A DNA stretch of 5,290 nucleotides from an uncultured Actinomycetes bacterium (GTDB lineage: Bacteria; Actinomycetota; Acidimicrobiia; IMCC26256; PALSA-555). Position 1 is the first letter of the stretch. Every line of letters starts with the position of its first letter. Made by a program: the position numbers and the translations under genes. The stretch lies in NCBI GenBank assembly GCA_937927875.1, contig CALEYV010000144.1, positions 1-5,290 of the forward strand, written 5' to 3'. Positions 1 through 4,588 of the stretch are shown one piece after another. The notes below the pieces were generated by a model, which saw only the letters and a program-made list of their open reading frames with translations, was not told the DNA's origin and ran no database searches.

Positions 1-51
1 GACGTGCACGGGATCGAACGTGCCGCCCAGCACGCCGATGCGCTCCCCCAC
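1..51 (-). CDS. nadD: Nicotinate-nucleotide adenylyltransferase, N-terminal fragment (runs off left edge)
   Basis: NadD transfers AMP from ATP to nicotinate mononucleotide, making deamido-NAD in the cytoplasmic NAD pathway. Only the first 17 codons are here. They read (M)GERIGVLGGTFDPVHV, which carries the GGTFDPVH nucleotide-binding signature at the start of NadD proteins. The related CoaD has a PGTFDP form instead, so the GGTFDP version favours NadD. The start is a GTG at 51-49. An in-frame TAA at 63-61 rules out any earlier start. A -10-like TAAACT lies six bases upstream, so the mRNA is probably leaderless. The neighbourhood supports the call, because nadD lies near proA in other Actinobacteria. 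The rest of the gene is outside the window, so domain completeness cannot be judged. Confidence 0.85.
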   Translation of the reverse strand, partial: MGERIGVLGGTFDPVHV

Positions 52-57
52 GGCCGC

Positions 58-63
58 AGTTTA
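58..63 (-). promoter_or_regulatory. -10 element of a putative leaderless nadD promoter
   Basis: On the minus strand TAAACT (63-58) matches the actinobacterial TANNNT -10 consensus. It is followed by six bases (GCGGCC) and then the nadD GTG at 51. That spacing puts transcription start on or next to the G of the start codon, which is the usual leaderless arrangement. No Shine-Dalgarno sequence sits in the six-base gap. No good -35 hexamer is seen 16-19 bases upstream. The same TAA is the in-frame stop that fixes the nadD start. Confidence 0.55.
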
Positions 64-109
64 CGAGCCTGTTACACGCCCGACCCCGAAGCGCGTCGAG
101 AGCGGGTCG

Positions 110-115
110 TAGGGT
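110..115 (+). promoter_or_regulatory. -10 element of a putative leaderless promoter for the ACT-domain gene
   Basis: TAGGGT at 110-115 fits TANNNT. Six bases (CAGGTC) separate it from the GTG at 122, the same gap as in the divergent nadD promoter. The first three bases are an in-frame TAG, so translation cannot begin earlier. No convincing -35 is present. A leadered message with GG-rich bases acting as a weak ribosome site is the alternative, but the GTG is too close for a proper Shine-Dalgarno. Confidence 0.5.
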
Positions 116-121
116 CAGGTC

Positions 122-793
122 GTGGACGCGGCTCGGGGGTCACCGTCGGCTGACGCCGCGCACGTGCTCGTGCGGGTCTGGCTCCCCGACCGTCCGGGCG
201 CGCTCGGGCTCGTCGCGTCGAGGGTCGGCTCGGTCGGCGGTGACATCGTCGGCATCGACGTGCTGGAGCGCGGCACCGACGTCGCGGTCGACGAGTTCGC
301 GGTCGCGCTGCGCAGCCTCGACGTCGTCGAGCTCCTGATCCGCGAGATCGAAGAGGTGGACGGCGCCTCGGTCGAGGAGGTGCGGGTCGTCGGCTCGTTC
401 CCCGACCCTCGCCTCGACGCGCTGAACGCGGCGGCCGGCCTGTGCGAGGCGTCGTCGGTGGCGGGACTCCACCAGCTCCTGGTCCAGCAGCTCCGGGGCG
501 AGTTCCTCGCCGGGTGGGCGGCGCTGGTCGAGGCGCGCCGGGTGGCCGCGGTGGACGGCGACGATCGGCCGGCCGACGAGCTGCTCCACGCCCTGACCGC
601 CGGCACCGCGGCGTCGCCGCTGGTCGCCGAGGGCACCACCGGCCCGGACGACCTGGCGGTGGCGCCGCTCGTCGACCACGACGCGACGCTGCTGGTCGGC
701 CGGGACGGCCATCCCTTCCGTCGCCGGGAGCGGGCCCAGCTGCGGGCGCTGGCCCGCGTCGCCGATCGAGCCTGGACCCTGCTCGGCCGGTGA
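122..793 (+). CDS. ACT-domain protein with probable C-terminal GAF-like domain
   Basis: This 223-residue cytoplasmic protein has no signal peptide or membrane segment. Residues 14-91 look like an ACT domain, a small ligand-binding beta-alpha fold often used to sense amino acids. The visible marks are DRPGALG (23-29), the glycine-rich GSVGGDI turn (36-42) and the closing strand VEEVRVVG (84-91). Residues about 100-222 resemble a GAF domain: a helical start, a V/A-rich strand near 177-193, LLVGRDGHPF (190-199), then a long terminal helix ERAQLRALARVADRAW (203-218). The GAF assignment is inference from pattern. The GTG start at 122 is fixed by an in-frame TAG at 110-112 and a -10 box six bases upstream. 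The protein is probably a small-molecule sensor or allosteric regulator. No catalytic or DNA-binding domain is visible, so its target is unknown. It is divergent from nadD and convergent with the VWA gene. Confidence 0.85.
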   Translation: MDAARGSPSADAAHVLVRVWLPDRPGALGLVASRVGSVGGDIVGIDVLERGTDVAVDEFAVALRSLDVVELLIREIEEVDGASVEEVRVVGSFPDPRLDALNAAAGLCEASSVAGLHQLLVQQLRGEFLAGWAALVEARRVAAVDGDDRPADELLHALTAGTAASPLVAEGTTGPDDLAVAPLVDHDATLLVGRDGHPFRRRERAQLRALARVADRAWTLLGR

Positions 794-800
794 GCGCTCA
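791..800. other. 10-bp palindrome formed by two converging stop codons
   Basis: TGAGCGCTCA is a perfect self-complementary sequence. Its left arm begins with the TGA of the ACT-domain gene (791-793) and its right arm is the TGA of the minus-strand VWA gene (800-798). Only GCGC separates the stops. There is no T-tract on either side, so this is not a standard intrinsic terminator. Transcription from each side probably reads into the other gene. Confidence 0.6.
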
Positions 801-2219
801 GCCCTCGGCGACGGTGGTGACGAACCGCTCCAGCTGGCGCAGGTTCCGGCACTCGTACACGCCGTCGCAGTAGGGCGCGTACTCGGCCATGATCGAGTCG
901 CCGGTGTCCCAGTAGCCGCGCGGCTCGGGGTTCAACCAGTAGAGATGCCGGGCCCGCTCGCCGAGCGCGCGCAGCGTCCAGGCCTGGGACGCGTGGTAGT
1001 TGTTCCGGGCGTCGCCGAGGAAGATCAGCGACGTCTTGTTCGTCACCTCGAGATGGTGGCGGTTCTCGAACACCTCGAACGCGTGCCCGTAGTCGGAGTG
1101 CCCGTCCACCCACACGACGTCGGCCTCGGTGTTCACCCGGTGCACGGCCTCGGTGACGTCGTCGGATTCGGTGAAGAAGCGGGTGACCTCGTCGATGCCG
1201 TCGATGAACACCCACGACCGCACCTTCGAGAACTGGCTCGCCATCGCGTACACGAACTGGAGCGTGAACCGGGCGAAGCTCGCCACCGACCCCGAGATGT
1301 CGGCCACGACCATGATCTCGGGCCGCGAGGGGTGCGGGTGCCGGAACTTCGGCTCGGCCGGCACGCCGCCGTAGGAGAGCGACGCCCGCACCGTGCGGCG
1401 GAAGTCGAGGTGGCCGCGGTGGCGCCGCCGCCGCCGCTGCGCGAGCCGGGCCGCGAGGGCGCGGGTGAGCGGATAGATGGCCCGCTGAAGGGCGAGCATC
1501 TCCTCCCGTGATGCGTGCATGAAGTCGACGTCCTCGGGGAGCGGCTTGCGCAGCGTGCGGGCCATGGCCTCGACGCCGCGGTCGGCGACCAGCCGGCGAC
1601 GGATCTCGGCCTCGATGAGCTCGCGCAGCACCTTGAGCCGGCCGCCGTACTCCTCGCCCTGCAGGCGGGCGGCCAGCGCGTCGGCCGGCACGTCGCCTTC
1701 CTCCTGGGCCCGGCCGATCAGGCGCGCCGCGAGGTCGTCGAGGTCGAGCTGCCGCAGCGTCCGGTACAGGTAGTAGGTGCCGCCGACCGGGCGGCCGGGC
1801 TCCATGCCGGCGAAGGCGCCGACGGCCGCCGCCGCCAGCCGGCGCAGCTCGTCGCGGTCCATCGTCATGAGCGCGTTGAGGAGCATCTCGGCCAGCTCCT
1901 CGCGGGTCACCTCGCCGCCGCCGCCGGCCCCGGCCGCCTCGCTGGTCTGGCCGGCCAGCTCGGCCCACTCCTCGGCGTTCGGGTCGTCGGCGTCGACACC
2001 GGGGCTGTGCAGCGAGAAGTAGACGTCGAAGACGGTCTCGAAGGCCCGCCAGTGGCGGTGGTGCTTGACGAGCGTGGCGCCGAGCGCGGCCTTGAACACG
2101 TCCCGGTCGGCGAGGTCGACGTGCTCGACGGCGCGCATCGCGTCGAGGTTCTCGGTCATCGACACCGGGAGCCCGGCGCCGCGGAGCTCGTGGACGAAGC
2201 CCTGCAGGACGTCGAGCAT
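798..2219 (-). CDS. CoxE-like von Willebrand factor A domain protein, partner of the MoxR-type ATPase
   Basis: This 473-residue soluble protein belongs to the CoxE-like VWA family (COG3552 type). The N-terminal third is helical and includes a Gly/Ala/Glu-rich linker at about 75-107. A basic patch (261-269, RRRRR within it) precedes the family core GHLDFRRTVRASLSYGG (269-285). The VWA domain starts near 301. It has a MIDAS metal-site motif DISGS (D307, S309, S311), a second-loop candidate at HSDYG (374-378) and a third MIDAS Asp in GDARNN (D403). The C-terminal CDGVYECRNLRQLERF (451-466) is also typical. The ATG at 2219-2217 overlaps the TGA of the upstream ATPase gene by one base (TGATG), and no strong Shine-Dalgarno is seen, so translational coupling is likely. 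In carboxydotrophs CoxE acts with CoxD to mature CO dehydrogenase. No such enzyme is present here, so the client is unknown. From memory, M. tuberculosis Rv2425c is the equivalent gene beside proA. Confidence 0.9.
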   Translation of the reverse strand: MLDVLQGFVHELRGAGLPVSMTENLDAMRAVEHVDLADRDVFKAALGATLVKHHRHWRAFETVFDVYFSLHSPGVDADDPNAEEWAELAGQTSEAAGAGGGGEVTREELAEMLLNALMTMDRDELRRLAAAAVGAFAGMEPGRPVGGTYYLYRTLRQLDLDDLAARLIGRAQEEGDVPADALAARLQGEEYGGRLKVLRELIEAEIRRRLVADRGVEAMARTLRKPLPEDVDFMHASREEMLALQRAIYPLTRALAARLAQRRRRRHRGHLDFRRTVRASLSYGGVPAEPKFRHPHPSRPEIMVVADISGSVASFARFTLQFVYAMASQFSKVRSWVFIDGIDEVTRFFTESDDVTEAVHRVNTEADVVWVDGHSDYGHAFEVFENRHHLEVTNKTSLIFLGDARNNYHASQAWTLRALGERARHLYWLNPEPRGYWDTGDSIMAEYAPYCDGVYECRNLRQLERFVTTVAEG

Positions 2220-3097
2220 CAGGTGGCGTCCGAGGCGGGCACCAGCTCCTTGCGGGCCTTGGCGATGTCGGACTGGTACTTCAGGAGCACGTGGAGGGTC
2301 TCGCCGATCACCTCGGGGGAGATCTCGCTGGTGCCGAGGTAGAGGAGGGTGCGGGCCCAGTCGATCGTCTCCGAGATCGAGGGTGCCTTCTTCAGCTCGA
2401 GGTCGCGGATCGACCGCACGACGCGCGCCACCTGCCCGGCCAGCTCGTCGTCGATCTCGGGGACGCGCACCCGCACGATGTCCTTCTCCCGCTCGAGGTC
2501 GGGGTAGTCGACGTGCAGGTAGAGGCAGCGGCGCTTCAGGGCCTCGGACAGCTCGCGGGTGTTGTTGGACGTGAGCACGACGAGGGGGCGCTGCTTCCCG
2601 ACGATGGTCCCCAGCTCGGGGATCGACACCTGGAAGTCGGACAGCACCTCGAGCAGTAGCGCCTCGGTCTCGATCTCGACCCGGTCGACCTCGTCGATCA
2701 GCAGCACCACCGGGTCATCGGCTCGGATGGCCTCGAGGAGGGGGCGGGTGAGCAGGAACGGCTCGGCGAAGATGTCGGCCTCGACGTCGGACCACGACGT
2801 CTCGTGCTCGCGGTCGGCCTGGATGCGCAGCAGCTGCTTCTTGTAGTTCCACTCGTAGAGGGCCTTGGCCTCGTCGAGGCCCTCGTAGCACTGGAGGCGG
2901 ATGAGACGGGCGTCGGTGGCGCGGCTGAGCGCCTTGGCCAGCTCGGTCTTGCCGACCCCGGCCGGGCCCTCGACGAGGACCGGCTTCTCGAGCCGGTCGG
3001 CCAGGTAGACGACACCGCCGATGGTGGCGTCGGCGAGGTAGTCGACGTCACGCAGCCTCGCGATCACCTCGTCGACGGATTCGAAGCGGGTGGCCAC
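2219..3097 (-). CDS. MoxR/CoxD-type AAA+ ATPase
   Basis: This 292-residue AAA+ ATPase of the MoxR group is close to the CoxD-like branch. Such proteins act as ATP-driven chaperones with a VWA partner, here the next gene. Visible motifs are Walker A GPAGVGKT (44-51), the family block CYEGLDEAKALYEWNY (70-85), Walker B VLLIDEVDR (131-139; D135, E136), sensor 1 LTSNNTREL (175-183), an arginine-finger candidate KRR (188-190) and a sensor-2 region around ETIDWARTL (243-251). All key residues are present. The GTG start at 3097-3095 overlaps the proA stop as TAGTG. AGGTGG (3110-3105) lies seven bases upstream as a ribosome site. The open frame extends further upstream through proA, to 4048, but that part is low-complexity Arg/Gly/Pro shadow sequence and is not coding. 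The length is normal for the family. From memory, M. tuberculosis Rv2426c, next to proA, is the counterpart. Confidence 0.92.
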   Translation of the reverse strand: MATRFESVDEVIARLRDVDYLADATIGGVVYLADRLEKPVLVEGPAGVGKTELAKALSRATDARLIRLQCYEGLDEAKALYEWNYKKQLLRIQADREHETSWSDVEADIFAEPFLLTRPLLEAIRADDPVVLLIDEVDRVEIETEALLLEVLSDFQVSIPELGTIVGKQRPLVVLTSNNTRELSEALKRRCLYLHVDYPDLEREKDIVRVRVPEIDDELAGQVARVVRSIRDLELKKAPSISETIDWARTLLYLGTSEISPEVIGETLHVLLKYQSDIAKARKELVPASDAT

Positions 3098-4341
3098 TAG
3101 TCGACCACCTGCCCGTCGCCCCACACTTCGTAGCGGTAGGTCGTCACCGCGCGCAGCCCCATCGGGCCCCGGGCGTGGAGCTTCTGGGTCGAGATGCCGA
3201 TCTCGGCGCCGAAGCCGAACCGCTCCCCGTCGGTGAAGCGGGTCGAGGCGTTGACGATGACAACGCCGGTGTCGACCTCGTGGGCGAAGCGGCGGGCGGC
3301 ATCGACGTCGCGGGTGACGATCGCCTCCGTGTGCCCGGTGCCGTAGCGGTTGACGTGGTCGATGGCGGCGTCGAGGGATTCCACGATGCCGACCGCCAGC
3401 CGCAGGTCGAGGAACTCGGTCGCGAAGTCGGCGTCGCTGGCGGCGGCCATGGGCCGCAGGCGGCGGGCGGCCTCGTCGCCGAGCAGCGTGACGCCTTTGG
3501 CCTCGAGGGCGTCGGCGACGGCGGGCAGGAAGGCCGCGGCGACGGCCTCGTGGACGAGGAGCGTCTCGGCGGCGTTGCAGACCCCGGGGCGGTTCGTCTT
3601 GGCGTTCACGACGATGGCGAGGGCCTGGTCGAGGTCGGCGGCTGCGTCGACGTAGACGTGGCAGTTGCCGTCGCCGTCGATGACGACCGGGACGGTGGCG
3701 TGCTCCCGGACGGTGGCGATGAGCGCCGGGCCGCCCCGGGGGACGAGCAGGTCGACCTGGTCGGTGAGGCGCATGAGCTCGACCGCGGCCTCGTGGGACG
3801 GGTCGTCGACGAGCTGGACGACGTCGGCCGGCAGTCCGGCTTTGGTCGCGCCGTCCCGCAGCACGTCGACGATGGCGGTGTTCGAGCGCTGCGCGCTGGC
3901 GGAGCCGCGCAGCAGCACCGCGTTGGCGGCCTTCACGCCGAGGGCGGCCGCGTCGCTCGTCACGTTGGGGCGGTTCTCGTAGATGACGGCAACGACGCCG
4001 AGCGGCGCCCGAACCTGGCGGTGCTCGAGGCCCACGGGGTCCACCCATCGGTCGATGACCTCGCCGACCACGTCGGGCAGCTCGGCCACCTGGCGCAGCC
4101 CGGCGACCATGCCGGCCACCCGGCGCTCGGTGAGCCGGAGCCGGTCGAGCGGCGTGGCGTCGAGCCCGGCCGCCTCGGCGGCGGCGACGTCGGCGGCGTT
4201 GGCGTGGAGGATCTCGGGGGCCCGCTCGAGGATCAGGTCGGCCCCGGCGAGGAGGGCGGCGTCGCGCTCCTCGCTGTCAGCGGTGAGGAGCCGCCGGGAT
4301 GCCGCCACCGCGCGGCGCCCCAGCTCGGCGACGGAGGGCAC
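3097..4341 (-). CDS. proA: Gamma-glutamyl phosphate reductase (glutamate-5-semialdehyde dehydrogenase)
   Basis: ProA reduces gamma-glutamyl phosphate with NADPH to glutamate-5-semialdehyde, the second step of proline synthesis from glutamate. The 414 residues match the family size (about 417 in E. coli). Visible landmarks are APLGVVAVIYENRPNVT (112-128), LLRGSASA (143-150), LVPRGG (199-204), the catalytic cysteine in RPGVCNAAET (C255) and the C-terminal block GFGAEIGISTQ (376-386) with ARGPMGL (390-396). All are intact, so the enzyme should be active. The start is a GTG at 4341-4339. A TAGACT -10 box lies eight bases upstream, suggesting a short-leader or leaderless transcript separate from proB. 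The TAG stop overlaps the GTG of the downstream ATPase gene, so proA heads a three-gene unit. proB lies 247 bases upstream on the same strand. Confidence 0.97.
   Translation of the reverse strand: MPSVAELGRRAVAASRRLLTADSEERDAALLAGADLILERAPEILHANAADVAAAEAAGLDATPLDRLRLTERRVAGMVAGLRQVAELPDVVGEVIDRWVDPVGLEHRQVRAPLGVVAVIYENRPNVTSDAAALGVKAANAVLLRGSASAQRSNTAIVDVLRDGATKAGLPADVVQLVDDPSHEAAVELMRLTDQVDLLVPRGGPALIATVREHATVPVVIDGDGNCHVYVDAAADLDQALAIVVNAKTNRPGVCNAAETLLVHEAVAAAFLPAVADALEAKGVTLLGDEAARRLRPMAAASDADFATEFLDLRLAVGIVESLDAAIDHVNRYGTGHTEAIVTRDVDAARRFAHEVDTGVVIVNASTRFTDGERFGFGAEIGISTQKLHARGPMGLRAVTTYRYEVWGDGQVVD
3105..3110 (-). promoter_or_regulatory. Ribosome binding site of the MoxR-type ATPase gene
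   Basis: AGGTGG on the minus strand lies seven bases before the GTG at 3097, inside the last codons of proA. It is a good anti-16S match and decides the start at 3097, rather than the long upstream extension of the same frame. Confidence 0.6.
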
Positions 4342-4349
4342 GGAACGCG

Positions 4350-4355
4350 AGTCTA
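4350..4355 (-). promoter_or_regulatory. -10 element of a putative proA operon promoter
   Basis: TAGACT on the minus strand (4355-4350) fits TANNNT and ends eight bases before the proA GTG (4341). It leaves room for no Shine-Dalgarno, so a leaderless or nearly leaderless message is likely. No clear -35 is visible. If real, it lets proA, the ATPase and the VWA gene be transcribed independently of proB. Confidence 0.5.
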
Positions 4356-4389
4356 CCGGCGGGTCGCGAACGCCTTTCGGGGCATTCGG

Positions 4390-4423
4390 GTGACGCGGGA
4401 GGGCCGCGAGGCCGCGCCGTCAC
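4390..4423. repeat. 34-bp inverted repeat upstream of the proA promoter
   Basis: GTGACG (4390-4395) is exactly complementary to CGTCAC (4418-4423). Inside lies a second stem, GGCC-GCGA-GGCC (4402-4413), whose plus-strand loop is a GNRA tetraloop. The arms are 35 bases upstream of the proA -10 box. This could be an operator or a structured RNA element. In GC-rich DNA some chance is involved, but the six-base outer arms are perfect. Confidence 0.4.
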
Positions 4424-4470
4424 GGAGAACCGCCGGCGCGGGCCTCGCGCCTGCTCCCGCCACGCGTCGG

Positions 4471-4494
4471 CCGCCTGAGCCCCCGAATAGGCGG
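4471..4494. repeat. Short hairpin in the proB-proA gap
   Basis: CCGCCT (4471-4476) and AGGCGG (4489-4494) form a perfect 6-bp stem around a 12-base loop. No T-tract follows on either strand. Its role is unknown. It is one of several adjacent stems in this gap. Confidence 0.35.
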
Positions 4495-4499
4495 TGGCT

Positions 4500-4532
4500 C
4501 TCCCCCCGTCGGCCGACGACGAGTGGGGGAAG
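4500..4532. repeat. Inverted repeat enclosing a perfect 12-bp palindrome
   Basis: CTCCCCCC (4500-4507) pairs with GGGGGAAG (4525-4532), eight pairs with one wobble in minus-strand RNA. Between and partly within the arms lies CGTCGGCCGACG (4507-4518), a perfect palindrome. The right arm is shared with the palindrome at 4526-4541, so the two hairpins cannot form at the same time. Confidence 0.4.
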
Positions 4533-4541
4533 TGTGTCCCC
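4526..4541. repeat. REP-like palindrome GGGGA-N6-TCCCC
   Basis: GGGGA (4526-4530) and TCCCC (4537-4541) are perfectly complementary around AGTGTG. GGGGACA/TGTCCCC-type palindromes occur as dispersed repeats tied to REP-associated tyrosine transposases in various bacteria; that link is inference here. Only one copy lies in the window and no transposase is present, so repeat status must be judged from the whole genome. Confidence 0.35.
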
Positions 4542-4588
4542 TGTCACGCCCCGGCGCAAGAGCATGGAGCCCGTTTTTCTGGGGCCGG

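Larger units (their letters stand above)
4342..4588. other. Non-coding proB-proA gap rich in inverted repeats
   Basis: No frame here gives a credible protein. Short open frames on both strands are low-complexity Arg/Pro/Ser shadows. The gap is unusual for a proBA pair, whose genes are often close together. From right to left it holds a GGGGA/TCCCC palindrome (4526-4541), an overlapping 8-bp inverted repeat around a perfect palindrome (4500-4532), a CCGCCT/AGGCGG stem (4471-4494), a GTGACG/CGTCAC inverted repeat (4390-4423) and the proA -10 box. No stem is followed by a T-tract on the minus strand, so no intrinsic terminator for proB is supported. Confidence 0.6.

Noticed and set aside
140..712. 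Minus-strand 190-residue open frame opposite the ACT gene
   Set aside because: The plus-strand frame has clear ACT motifs and a promoter. The antisense frame is Arg/Asp-rich with no domain.
1415..1440. CGC-rich triplet run as a microsatellite
   Set aside because: It encodes the basic Arg patch of the VWA protein just before a conserved block. Such patches are common in this family, so it is coding sequence and not a separate repeat element.
115..1968. Long minus-strand open frame of 617 residues
   Set aside because: It is Arg/Gly/Pro/Ala-rich with no family motif, and overlaps the real VWA gene in another frame and the ACT gene antisense. It is a GC-rich shadow.
1515..2342. Plus-strand 275-residue open frame opposite the VWA gene
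   Set aside because: It is His/Arg/Gln-rich antisense shadow, runs across the VWA/ATPase junction and has no family motif.
3100..4048. Upstream extension of the ATPase gene frame (would give a 609-residue protein)
   Set aside because: The added residues are low-complexity Arg/Pro/Gly sequence from proA read in another frame. ProA is fully conserved in its own frame, and a Shine-Dalgarno site plus GTG marks the ATPase start at 3097.
4561..4585. Run of five T (4574-4578) as a plus-strand terminator
   Set aside because: No plus-strand gene ends nearby, no stable stem lies directly before the T-run, and the flanking GCCC/GGGC stem is only four pairs with the T-run in its loop.
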